A stretch of DNA of 16,208 nucleotides. Source: an uncultured Prevotella sp. GTDB lineage: Bacteria; Bacteroidota; Bacteroidia; Bacteroidales; Bacteroidaceae. The notes under the pieces are model-generated. The model was not told the origin of the DNA, searched no databases, and saw nothing but the letters and a program-made list of their open reading frames with translations. The position numbers and the translations under genes are program-made. This document shows positions 1-6,226 of the stretch, in pieces (within the stretch, counting starts at the first letter, position 1; each line of letters opens with the position of its first letter). The stretch is from assembly GCA_900548195.1 (NCBI GenBank), contig URJQ01000069.1:1-16208 (forward strand), read 5' to 3'.

Positions 1-14
1 GAGTAACAGCATAC

Positions 15-69
15 ATCCCAGCCGGTAACGCGGCTGGCACAGTGGCGGATTGCTTGTGCCTTTTGGGAT
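15..69. repeat. Composite palindromic element, family 1 copy A
   Basis: The core palindrome is CCAGCCGGTAACGCGGCTGG at 18-37, with 7-bp arms CCAGCCG and CGGCTGG around GTAACG. It is nested in larger inverted repeats: GGCACA (36-41) pairs with TGTGCC (55-60), and ATCCCA (15-20) pairs with TGGGAT (64-69). These cannot all form with the core at once, so alternative folds are possible. Bases 19-55 recur with a single mismatch at 1843-1879. The element lies 3' of the DUF4954 gene. No T-tract follows it on the minus strand, so it is not a simple terminator. Confidence 0.8.
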
Positions 70-137
70 GGATGGGCTGTTATTGGGGAATGGATGGGCT
101 GTTATTGGGGGATGGTTGGGCTGTTATTGGGGGATGA
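68..137. repeat. 22-bp tandem repeat array (3 units plus partial)
   Basis: Three units of exactly 22 bp run 68-89, 90-111 and 112-133, followed by the partial ATGA. All share the core GGGCTGTTATTGGGG (74-88, 96-110, 118-132) and differ from each other at one or two bases. The array ends four bases from the stop codon of the minus-strand DUF4954 gene, so it would be the first part of that gene's 3' untranslated region. There are no unique spacers, so it is a minisatellite and not a CRISPR array. Confidence 0.9.
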
Positions 138-1817
138 TTAGACGGTGATTGTCTTTAGGAAGTCGTTTAAGGTGTCGAGGGAGACGTCGCCCATGTTGTA
201 TTCTTTTTCGGCATCACGACGGATGGAAAGCAGCCATTCCTCACGAGCAGAGGCACATTCCTGACGGATAGCATTGATGTCGGAGTCTTCCAGGGTGTCA
301 ATGCCATAGTGCTTGGTGATGAGGTTGTAGGCGAAAGCCCAGCGATAGGATTCGTATTGGTCGTGTATGTCGGCGAGACGATCCTCTAATGTCTGTATGT
401 CTGTTATGTTTCCGCTCATGATGTCATTGTAGAGGGCGTCTATTTCTGTGGCAGGAGCGAGCATTCCGGCAAGGTCGAGCCAGTCGCCAGTGCCACTTGT
501 GGTGGTAGGGAGCAGGGCTTGAGCATCCTTAAGGCTATCGTATATGAACATCTTTATGGCAAGGTCGTAGAGCTTTATGCCATTTATGAGGGCGTGATTT
601 CTTATTGCTCCGCCGTCAATAGCATAGAGTTGGGTGTTCTTTCCCTGCACTTCTTGTATCTCATTCAGCAATTCTTTGCCTTTGATGCACTCGCTTATTG
701 TTAGTGGGGAGAGCCAGTCGAAGTTGACATGACTTATTCTTCCCTCTGTGGCTCTCATGTCACGCTTAGGCCATTTGGCAGTATCGCGGAATGTTCCCAC
801 AGTGGTGAGGTTGCGTCCAGGCACTACCAGCGTTGTCTCGCCTTGGGAAATGATGTAAGAGAACGGCAGGTTTCGTGTGTCTGGGTGGCTTTGTATTTTT
901 CCCATAGCCATGGAGAAGAGTCCTATTTGTGCTGGCCATAGGATGTGTGCACCGCTTGCTGTCTTTGCGCCTCGGTGCATAGTGCCGTAGTGGATTGGTC
1001 CTATCTTATAGGCATGATTTGAGAAATTGGTGCCTGAACCAGCGTTATAGAATGAGTATTGCCCACCTATCAGGAGTGAAGACTTATGATGACTGACGGA
1101 GAAAGGACCGCAGAAAGCGGCGCATGACTCGCCATTGTCCATGTAGGAATTAGCAAAGAATACACTATTTTCCGACGTAAAGCCACGTCCCACATGACAG
1201 GCTTCGCCTACGAATGTGTCGTAAAGACGTGCAGCATCTGTTACGCTTGCGCCTGGTTGCATGATGACATTGTCGCATATTACGTCGTCTCCCACAAAGA
1301 CATTTGCAGACTTATGTGAACGGAGTGTACACTCTACGAGGCGTGATGCTCCGCATATCTCGCAGTCGTTGCCTATGTTTACATTGGTCAACTCTCGGCA
1401 TCCTGTCACTGTGACGTTGTCTCCGATGGTGGTGCAGCGAGGTCTTGAGAGGCTGATTTCTTCGCTTATCATCTTTCGGATGAGTGATGTGAAGTCCTTA
1501 TCGCCTTCGTATTGCATCATGACAGCAGCGAGCTGGGCGCTCAGTCCGGAGTACATCATGATGTTTCCATTGCCTGCTTCGTTCATGACACTTAGCACAG
1601 TGCCTTCACCAAATGTCGCAGACTCTGTGGTCTGGATGATTCCTACATTCTCTATGCGGCAGTTTTCTCCTATTTGCACCTCTCCTTCGAAATGTACATT
1701 TCTTATCTTTGCTGCGTCAAACGATTCGGCTACGCTAAGTAGGCTCCAGTCTGTGGAATAGCAACCGTTGGCTTTTAGCTGGGCTATTTCTGTTTCTGTC
1801 AATTCACGATAGGTCAT
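138..1817 (-). CDS. DUF4954 family beta-helix protein
   Basis: This 559-residue protein resembles the DUF4954 family of Bacteroidetes, whose function is not established. Residues about 40-320 are rich in hexapeptide-like turns (VQIGENCRIENV, ATFGEGTVL, TTIGDNVTVTG, VNIGNDCEI, VFVGDDVICDNV), which predicts a left-handed parallel beta-helix as in sugar-nucleotide acyltransferases. A conserved-looking middle part contains AFCGPFSVSHHKSSLLIGG, NAGSGTNFSNHAYKIGPIHYG and HILWPAQIGLFSMAMG. The C-terminal 200 residues look alpha-helical. No signal peptide is seen, so it is probably cytoplasmic. The start is the first ATG after hflX; there is no clear Shine-Dalgarno, which is common in this phylum. 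It follows hflX by 106 bp in the same direction with no TAnnTTTG box between, so co-transcription is likely. It seems shorter than the roughly 650-residue relatives I remember, with segments missing near residue 48 and at the C-terminus. An enzyme role is only a guess. Confidence 0.85.
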   Translation of the reverse strand: MTYRELTETEIAQLKANGCYSTDWSLLSVAESFDAAKIRNVHFEGEVQIGENCRIENVGIIQTTESATFGEGTVLSVMNEAGNGNIMMYSGLSAQLAAVMMQYEGDKDFTSLIRKMISEEISLSRPRCTTIGDNVTVTGCRELTNVNIGNDCEICGASRLVECTLRSHKSANVFVGDDVICDNVIMQPGASVTDAARLYDTFVGEACHVGRGFTSENSVFFANSYMDNGESCAAFCGPFSVSHHKSSLLIGGQYSFYNAGSGTNFSNHAYKIGPIHYGTMHRGAKTASGAHILWPAQIGLFSMAMGKIQSHPDTRNLPFSYIISQGETTLVVPGRNLTTVGTFRDTAKWPKRDMRATEGRISHVNFDWLSPLTISECIKGKELLNEIQEVQGKNTQLYAIDGGAIRNHALINGIKLYDLAIKMFIYDSLKDAQALLPTTTSGTGDWLDLAGMLAPATEIDALYNDIMSGNITDIQTLEDRLADIHDQYESYRWAFAYNLITKHYGIDTLEDSDINAIRQECASAREEWLLSIRRDAEKEYNMGDVSLDTLNDFLKTITV

Positions 1818-1841
1818 GGTTCTGTTTTTTTTGTGGTAATA

Positions 1842-1879
1842 TCAGCCGGTAACGCGGCTGACACAGTGGCGGATTGCTT
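1842..1879. repeat. Palindromic element, family 1 copy B
   Basis: TCAGCCG (1842-1848), GTAACG (1849-1854) and CGGCTGA (1855-1861) form the same palindrome as copy A. The outermost pair changes from C-G to T-A in both arms together, a compensating change. The downstream flank CACAGTGGCGGATTGCTT (1862-1879) is identical to 38-55. It lies between hflX and the DUF4954 gene, inside the presumed transcript. Confidence 0.85.
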
Positions 1880-1923
1880 AATGAAGAATGAAGAATGAAG
1901 AATGAAGAATGGCTTGCGCAATC
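1872..1923. repeat. AATGAAG heptamer microsatellite inside an inverted repeat
   Basis: Four copies of AATGAAG run 1880-1907, followed by AATG (1908-1911). GATTGC at 1872-1877 pairs with GCAATC at 1918-1923, so the microsatellite sits in the loop of a short stem, and the right arm ends directly next to the hflX stop codon (1924-1926). Such pure heptamer runs can change copy number by slippage, which would alter the spacing between hflX and the DUF4954 gene but no reading frame. Confidence 0.8.
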
Positions 1924-3234
1924 TTATTCTTCTTCGTAATCAGCGTAGAGGAAGTCGTTGTATGGGTACTTCTGGACGTGCAACTCGCGCACCTTCTTAT
2001 ATATAATGCTGCGGAATTCCTCTATATTGAGTTTTTCTTTTGCTGATATGAAGATGCAACCCCAGTTGTTTGGATTCTTATTGTCGTTGACTTTAGCCAT
2101 CCATGTGCGCTTGAGTTCTTCGAGAGAGACCTCTGATTTCTTGACAGGAGTAAGGTCGTCCTCCTCCTTTTCTGTCCAACTGTAGGCATCTATCTTGTTG
2201 AATACAATCATAGAAGGCTTGTCAGCGCATTCAAGGTCGGCGAGAGTTTTCTCCACTACCTTGATTTGTTCTTCGAAATCAGGATGTGAAATATCCACTA
2301 CATGAAGCAGAAGGTCAGCTTCGCGTGTCTCGTCAAGAGTGGATTTGAATGAATCGACGAGGTCTGTAGGGAGTTTTCGGATAAATCCTACAGTGTCAGC
2401 GAGCAGGAATGGAAGATTATCCACCACGACTTTACGCACTGTAGTGTCGAGAGTGGCGAAGAGTTTGTTTTCTGCAAAAACCTCACTCTTAGAGAGCATA
2501 TTCATGATAGTGGACTTACCTACGTTGGTATATCCTACCAAAGCCACGCGAATCATTCTGCCACGGTTCTTTCTCTGCGTGGATTTCTGCTTGTCTATTT
2601 CCACGAGTCTCTGCTTGAGAAGGCTCATTCTGTTGAGTATAATGCGTCGGTCCATCTCCAACTGTGTCTCACCAGGACCACGAAGGCCTACCGAACCCTT
2701 ACCACCACCAGAGCCAGAGCCGCCTCCTTGTCGCTCAAGGTGAGTCCAAAGGCGTTGCAATCGTGGAAGCATATAGCGGTATTGAGCCAGTTCCACCTGC
2801 GTTTTAGCGTTAGCGGTCTGTGCTCTCATGGCAAAGATGTCGAGGATAAGGCTGGTGCGGTCGAGGATTTTCACCTTCAGTTCCTGCTCGATGTTGCGCA
2901 ACTGCTTAGCAGAGAGTTCGTCATCGAATATTACCATACCAACTTCCTGCCAAGGAGTGCCGTCAGGATGCAGTTCTTCATTCTCGGCTCTGTCTTCGCA
3001 TTCTTCGATGTAGGCGCGTATCTCTTCGAGTTTTCCCTTACCCACGTAGGTCACCTGACTTGGTCCCTGTACCCTTTGGGTAAAGCGATGCATGACCACA
3101 GCGCCCGCTGTATCAGCGAGAAACTCCAGTTCGTCGAGGTATTCAGTGGTCTTTGCCTCGTTTTGTTGTGGTGTGATAAGGCCGACGAGTACGGCTGTTT
3201 CTACCTTAGCTTCGGATATTACAAATTCCTTCAT
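1924..3234 (-). CDS. hflX: GTPase HflX
   Basis: HflX is a ribosome-associated GTPase of the Obg-HflX group that splits or rescues 70S and 50S particles under stress. The 436-residue protein has the N-terminal HflX domain (1-160, with VTYVGKGKLEEI at 61-72 and FDDELSAKQLRNIE at 103-116), a glycine-rich loop at 169-183 (RQGGGSGSGGGKGSVGLRGPG) and the motif GETQLEMDRR that leads into a coiled coil (195-222). The G domain follows: G1 GYTNVGKS 234-241, G2 TLDTT 261-265, G3 DTVG 280-283, G4 NKID 346-349 and G5 SAK 397-399. An acidic and polar insert of about 40 residues lies between G4 and G5, as I know from Bacteroidetes homologues. All nucleotide-binding motifs are intact. The start MKEFVISEAKVETAVLVG fits the family N-terminus. 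The gene is divergent from the OmpA-type lipoprotein. Confidence 0.96.
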   Translation of the reverse strand: MKEFVISEAKVETAVLVGLITPQQNEAKTTEYLDELEFLADTAGAVVMHRFTQRVQGPSQVTYVGKGKLEEIRAYIEECEDRAENEELHPDGTPWQEVGMVIFDDELSAKQLRNIEQELKVKILDRTSLILDIFAMRAQTANAKTQVELAQYRYMLPRLQRLWTHLERQGGGSGSGGGKGSVGLRGPGETQLEMDRRIILNRMSLLKQRLVEIDKQKSTQRKNRGRMIRVALVGYTNVGKSTIMNMLSKSEVFAENKLFATLDTTVRKVVVDNLPFLLADTVGFIRKLPTDLVDSFKSTLDETREADLLLHVVDISHPDFEEQIKVVEKTLADLECADKPSMIVFNKIDAYSWTEKEEDDLTPVKKSEVSLEELKRTWMAKVNDNKNPNNWGCIFISAKEKLNIEEFRSIIYKKVRELHVQKYPYNDFLYADYEEE

Positions 3235-3351
3235 ACAGTTTCTTATGCAGTGTCTCCCGAGCGCCTTGCTTTTCGTTGCGATAACATCGCATTGCTAAGT
3301 CTGTGGGATAACAATGTCAGTTCTTTTTATTTTTGATTATAAATAGGCATG

Positions 3352-3359
3352 CAAAGATA
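3352..3359 (-). promoter_or_regulatory. Predicted -7 box for hflX
   Basis: Read on the minus strand this is TATCTTTG, a perfect TAnnTTTG. It lies 118 bp upstream of the hflX start, implying a leader of about 110 nt. No TTG at the proper 19-bp distance was found; the nearest (CAA at 3372-3374 on the plus strand) is only 12 bp away, so the -33 side is weak. The 328-bp gap 3235-3562 holds this box, the promoter at 3487-3516 and otherwise AT-rich sequence without further structure I can support. Confidence 0.55.
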
Positions 3360-3486
3360 ATAATTTTCTTTCAAACGTAAAAGGATAAAGGCTTAATTAA
3401 ATGCTAATTGTGGCGGATTTTTTGTTAAGGATTAAATAAAAGAGCTTATTCGTGGTTAAAATAAATTAAACGAAGTAAACATTATA

Positions 3487-3516
3487 TTGTTTTCTTCCGT
3501 CATATAGATAACTTTG
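3487..3516 (+). promoter_or_regulatory. Bacteroidetes-type promoter for the OmpA-like lipoprotein
   Basis: TTG at 3487-3489, 19 bp, then TAACTTTG at 3509-3516, which fits both the sequence and the spacing of the Bacteroidetes primary sigma-factor promoter. Transcription should begin near 3521-3525, giving a leader of about 40 nt. Confidence 0.8.
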
Positions 3517-3562
3517 CAGACGTAATGCAAGAGATTAGAAAAAATATAAAACGACAATAATT

Positions 3563-4417
3563 ATGAAGAAAAATCTTATCGTTGTGGCATTGGCTGCTGG
3601 ATGTATGCTGATGTCAAGTTGTGCTCTAAAGAAGGATTTGGACAACTGCCGCATGGAGAATAACACATTATCAGGCAAGTATCAGGATGCAAGAGAGCAG
3701 CTTGCTTCCGCTAATGCGCGTATCCAGAGTCTGGAAGAGCAGCTCGCTACTGCTCGTAAGGGAAATGACAAGCTCCAGGGCGCGCTGAAGGACATGCAGA
3801 GTTCGCTCAACCAGAGCCTCTCGAATGCAAGTTCCAACAATGTGAACATCTCAAAACTGGTGGACCAGATCAATGAGTCAAACCAGTACATCCGTCACCT
3901 TGTGGATGTAAAGACCAAGAGTGATTCGCTCAATCTCGTACTCACCAACAACCTTACCCGCTCACTCTCCAAAGAGGAACTCAAGGAAGTGGATGTACAG
4001 GTGCTGAAAGGCGTAGTCTATATCTCACTTGCTGACAATATGCTTTATAAGAGTGGATCTTACGAAATCAATGACCGCGCGGCAGAGACCTTGTCAAAGA
4101 TTGCCAAAATCATCACCGATTACAAGGATTACGACGTGCTTATCGAGGGTAATACCGACGATGTGCCAATCCTTCGTGAGAACATCCGCAACAACTGGGA
4201 CCTCTCTTGTCTCCGTGCATCAAGCGTAGTGCAGTATCTCCAGACCAAGTTTGGCGTTGATCCAAAGCGTCTTACAGCAGGTGGTCGTGGTGAATACAAT
4301 CCTGTAGCATCCAATAGTACTGCTGTCGGCAAGCAGCGCAACCGTCGCACACAGATTATCATCACTCCAAAGCTTGATGAGTTTATGGAGCTGATAGGTC
4401 AGGCACCAGAAGAATAA
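3563..4417 (+). CDS. OmpA family peptidoglycan-binding lipoprotein
   Basis: This protein of 284 residues should anchor the outer membrane to peptidoglycan. A lipoprotein signal peptide (MKKNLIVVALAAGCMLMSSC) ends in the lipobox LMSSC with the acylated cysteine at 20. Residues 25-130 form a long coiled coil rich in Q, E, S and N. The OmpA/MotB C-terminal domain covers about 148-270, with VVYISLADNMLYKSGS, IEGNTDD (194-200), NNWDLSCLRA (210-219) and GRGEYNPVAS followed by NRRTQIII (260-267), the expected peptidoglycan contact residues. The residues after the cysteine (ALKKDL) are not acidic, so no surface-export signal is present and a periplasmic-facing location is expected. It has its own promoter and terminator and appears monocistronic. 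The layout signal, coiled coil, OmpA domain is common in Bacteroidales and is often a highly expressed envelope protein; that last point is inference. Confidence 0.93.
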   Translation: MKKNLIVVALAAGCMLMSSCALKKDLDNCRMENNTLSGKYQDAREQLASANARIQSLEEQLATARKGNDKLQGALKDMQSSLNQSLSNASSNNVNISKLVDQINESNQYIRHLVDVKTKSDSLNLVLTNNLTRSLSKEELKEVDVQVLKGVVYISLADNMLYKSGSYEINDRAAETLSKIAKIITDYKDYDVLIEGNTDDVPILRENIRNNWDLSCLRASSVVQYLQTKFGVDPKRLTAGGRGEYNPVASNSTAVGKQRNRRTQIIITPKLDEFMELIGQAPEE

Positions 4418-4455
4418 AGCTTGACGAAGTCCTTGGACTATAAATAGAAACTGAC

Positions 4456-4549
4456 AACTGCCTGAAAGACAGTGCCCTAAAGAAGTGGAACAAAGCAAGA
4501 GGCTTAGCCCTGCATTCCATGAATAAGGCATTGCTTTTCAGGCAGTTTT
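4456..4549 (+). terminator. Long-stem hairpin, probable terminator of the OmpA-like gene
   Basis: AACTGCCTGAAA (4456-4467) is a perfect 12-bp inverse complement of TTTCAGGCAGTT (4536-4547). The stem can continue inward: AGTGCC (4471-4476) pairs with GGCATT (4527-4532) using one G-U pair, with a small internal loop between. The remaining 50-nt interior also holds GGCTTAGCC. A T-rich run (TTTTCGTTTTGTTT) follows. The arms are 68 nt apart, far more than in an ordinary intrinsic terminator, so this may be a structured 3' RNA element as well. Confidence 0.6.
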
Positions 4550-4777
4550 CGTTTTGTTTACGAAAGGCTTTTAGTCAAATATGATAATGAGAATGTCTCT
4601 GGAAAAGCCTTTGGGAAATGAAAATAAATGAGGGGAAAGGCGGTGTTAAATAGTGTTGCGCCGTGTTAAAATGAAAACAGAAACAATGCAGGCTCAACTG
4701 AGGAAAAATGAGATAAGAGGGTGAGAAAAAAGGTGTTGTTTCCATGTTTTTGAGAGAATGGAGAGTGAAAGCATAGA

Positions 4778-4843
4778 TATTAGGATGCAATATCTATGAT
4801 ATTAGGAGGTAAAAGCTAAGCTATTAGGAGGTAAAAGCTAAGC
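4778..4843. repeat. 22-bp tandem repeat array (2 exact units plus 1 degenerate)
   Basis: Units 4800-4821 and 4822-4843 are identical and carry TATTAGGAGGTAAAAGC. Unit 4778-4799 starts with the same TATTAGGA and then diverges. The period is 22 bp, the same as the arrays at 68-133 and 15143-15230, although the unit sequence differs. It lies between the convergent ompA-like and araC-type genes. Confidence 0.85.
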
Positions 4844-4966
4844 TAAAATGGGCTGAAAACTATGCTTTTGCAGTTGGATTTCTTTGTTTTTTATTGCCAA
4901 TGTTTTGTATATCGCTGAATGTTAGTGCGTTGCAAAAAAGAGAATGCTTGGCGTATTTGCGAATAA

Positions 4967-4984
4967 TATTTTTGAAATTTCAAA
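4967..4984 (+). promoter_or_regulatory. Orphan -7 box overlapping a 14-bp palindrome
   Basis: TATTTTTG (4967-4974) fits TAnnTTTG. The perfect palindrome TTTGAAATTTCAAA (4971-4984) overlaps its last four bases and would cover the transcription start, as an operator would. A TTG at 4948-4950 is 16 bp upstream, shorter than the usual 19. No protein gene lies downstream on this strand. In so AT-rich a stretch chance is a real alternative. Confidence 0.35.
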
Positions 4985-5103
4985 TACTTCACTCAGTGTG
5001 TTAAAAATAATGGTATAATTGCACATTGCCACAAATGCGAATATACAGCATAGAAACCTTTCTCCGCAAAATGAAAGCACTGTCGTCTTGCGGTCTTTTT
5101 TTT
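4981..5103 (+). ncRNA. Candidate small RNA of about 120 nt
   Basis: The unit is defined by the -7 box at 4967-4974 and the intrinsic terminator at 5064-5103. Between them there is no convincing reading frame. Its end is 48 bp from the stop codon of the oppositely oriented AraC-type gene, so a transcript that runs past the terminator would be antisense to that gene's 3' end. I recognise no RNA family. Read-through from the OmpA-like gene, 560 bp upstream, is the alternative source of transcripts ending here. Confidence 0.25.
5064..5103 (+). terminator. Intrinsic terminator, plus strand
   Basis: CCGCAA (5064-5069) pairs with TTGCGG (5088-5093), an 18-nt loop lies between, and TC plus eight T follow (5094-5103). 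On the minus strand the stem is not followed by T, so it does not serve the convergent AraC-type gene. It implies a plus-strand transcript that no annotated gene close by supplies. Confidence 0.55.
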
Positions 5104-5151
5104 AGACAGTACAACCCTAAAATCCATGTTTTCAGCAAAAGAAAAACCTCA

Positions 5152-6027
5152 TTATGCCTCCCTTACCTGCTGGGGAGTCAGTCCGGTGTGCTTCTTGCAG
5201 TATCGGCAGAAGAAGCTGACGTCAGTGAAATTGTATTCCCATGCTAATTGCTTGATGCTCAAACTGGTGCGCTTGAGTTGCATTTTCAGTTGCAAGATGG
5301 TGTACTGGTCGATGATGGTCTTAGGAGTATGCTCTGTCACTTGCTTTACGATGTTAGTAAGATACTTCGGTGTGATGTTCATTTTTTCAGCATAATAACC
5401 CACGTCGCGCGACGTCTTATAGTCCCTTTCCATGAGCATCATAAAGTCATTGAAGAGCTCTCTGACCCTATAAGATTTCACTTCATCCGCCCTAAACTGA
5501 GGATTTAGCTTCAGATATTCATGAAATCCGATAAAGAAAGCTTTGAGTTGGCACAGCACGAGTTGGGAAAGACAAGTGCAATCTGACTGTTGGAAATATA
5601 TTTTCAGCAAAGAAAACATTGCGTCAATGATATTCGTCACCACAGGAGAGTCTTGCCTGCATCTGTCCTCGCGCAAAGAAGAATATACGGTATGCTCCAT
5701 TTGCAGGCTCGCTTCCCTTAGTAATGCGGTGTCATATTTCAGCATCTCCACCTCAAAAGCGGTGGAGGAGAGTGGCGATTTCAGCAGGACGACGTCATTT
5801 GGAAACAATGTGATGACAGCTTTTTCAGGGAGATTCCAGTCTTTATAGTTTACGTTGAGCACAGCATTGCCTTTTCTGCAAATCAGAATGGCACCATAGG
5901 TGAGCACTTGCGGCTCGTGCTTCCACTCTTCCAGACTTGTAAGGAAGAGGCTTGACTCATGATTATTGTTTAATTCTTGTAGGAACATCGTATGGTTGTG
6001 TCTTGCTGTTTTGTATTCTCCAGCCAT
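5152..6027 (-). CDS. AraC family transcriptional regulator
   Basis: This 291-residue protein has a C-terminal AraC/XylS double helix-turn-helix: the first at about 209-235 (VGYYAEKMNITPKYLTNIVKQ), the second at about 256-289, ending in SFFCRYCKKHTGLTPQQVR, the typical family signature near the C-terminus. The N-terminal 180 residues form a cupin-like sensing domain (GAILICRKGNAVLNVNYKDWNLPEKAVITLFPNDVV). The ligand cannot be read from sequence. It is divergent from the efflux operon; the two predicted -7 boxes are 88 bp apart, so it likely controls that operon and perhaps itself in response to a toxic or membrane-active compound (inference from context). The start at 6027 lies 68 bp downstream of its -7 box; Met14 is an alternative start. 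Confidence 0.9.
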   Translation of the reverse strand: MAGEYKTARHNHTMFLQELNNNHESSLFLTSLEEWKHEPQVLTYGAILICRKGNAVLNVNYKDWNLPEKAVITLFPNDVVLLKSPLSSTAFEVEMLKYDTALLREASLQMEHTVYSSLREDRCRQDSPVVTNIIDAMFSLLKIYFQQSDCTCLSQLVLCQLKAFFIGFHEYLKLNPQFRADEVKSYRVRELFNDFMMLMERDYKTSRDVGYYAEKMNITPKYLTNIVKQVTEHTPKTIIDQYTILQLKMQLKRTSLSIKQLAWEYNFTDVSFFCRYCKKHTGLTPQQVREA

Positions 6028-6094
6028 GCTGACGGCAAGAGAAAAGTAGGCTATGGGATGGACTTAGCGAATATGGTAGTTCGCTTTTTGGTTG

Positions 6095-6102
6095 CAAAAG
6101 TA
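6095..6102 (-). promoter_or_regulatory. Predicted -7 box for the AraC-type gene
   Basis: The minus strand reads TACTTTTG, a perfect TAnnTTTG. Transcription would begin near 6088, giving a leader of about 60 nt. No proper -33 TTG is seen, as would fit a promoter that needs an activator. Confidence 0.55.
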
Positions 6103-6190
6103 CGCATTTTACACGATAAAAAGGAATATATATTCCCCAAAAGTCCATTTTGTGCGTATTTTTTATAATAATGGAGTAAAGGAAAGTCCG

Positions 6191-6198
6191 TACCTTTG
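6191..6198 (+). promoter_or_regulatory. Predicted -7 box for the efflux operon
   Basis: TACCTTTG followed by CAG. Transcription should begin near 6203-6205, about 22 nt before the ATG at 6227. No TTG is present about 19 bp upstream, which suggests dependence on an activator, with the divergent AraC-type protein the obvious candidate. This box also shows that the open frame starting further upstream at 6092 cannot be the gene start. Confidence 0.65.
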
Positions 6199-6226
6199 CA
6201 GCCGAAAAAATCAATCAGTAAGGATA

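Larger units (their letters stand above)
4550..5151. other. Non-coding part of the gap between convergent genes
   Basis: No convincing gene is present. The stretch holds an 8-bp direct repeat GTGTTAAA (4643-4650 and 4663-4670, spacing 20 bp), the 22-bp array at 4778-4843, a -7 box joined to a palindrome at 4967-4984 and a plus-strand terminator at 5064-5103. The short open frames are AT-rich, lack promoters and do not look like proteins. The GTGTTAAA pair resembles a binding-site iteron, but no gene start is next to it. Confidence 0.6.

Noticed and set aside
1261..1761. Plus-strand open frame inside the DUF4954 gene (and similar antisense frames in other genes)
   Set aside because: It is antisense to a convincing gene, has no promoter or domain and is explained by codon use on the opposite strand.
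4456..4549. 6S RNA or another known RNA family
   Set aside because: The element is about 90 nt, shorter than 6S RNA, has no own promoter, and I could not match its loops to a family.
4575..4790. 71-codon minus-strand gene in the large gap
   Set aside because: It encodes a Phe/His/Ser-rich AT-driven sequence, overlaps the 22-bp array and has no promoter or recognisable motif.
6092..6226. N-terminal extension of the TolC-like protein
   Set aside because: The segment lies before and over the -7 box at 6191-6198, and a proper signal peptide begins at 6227.
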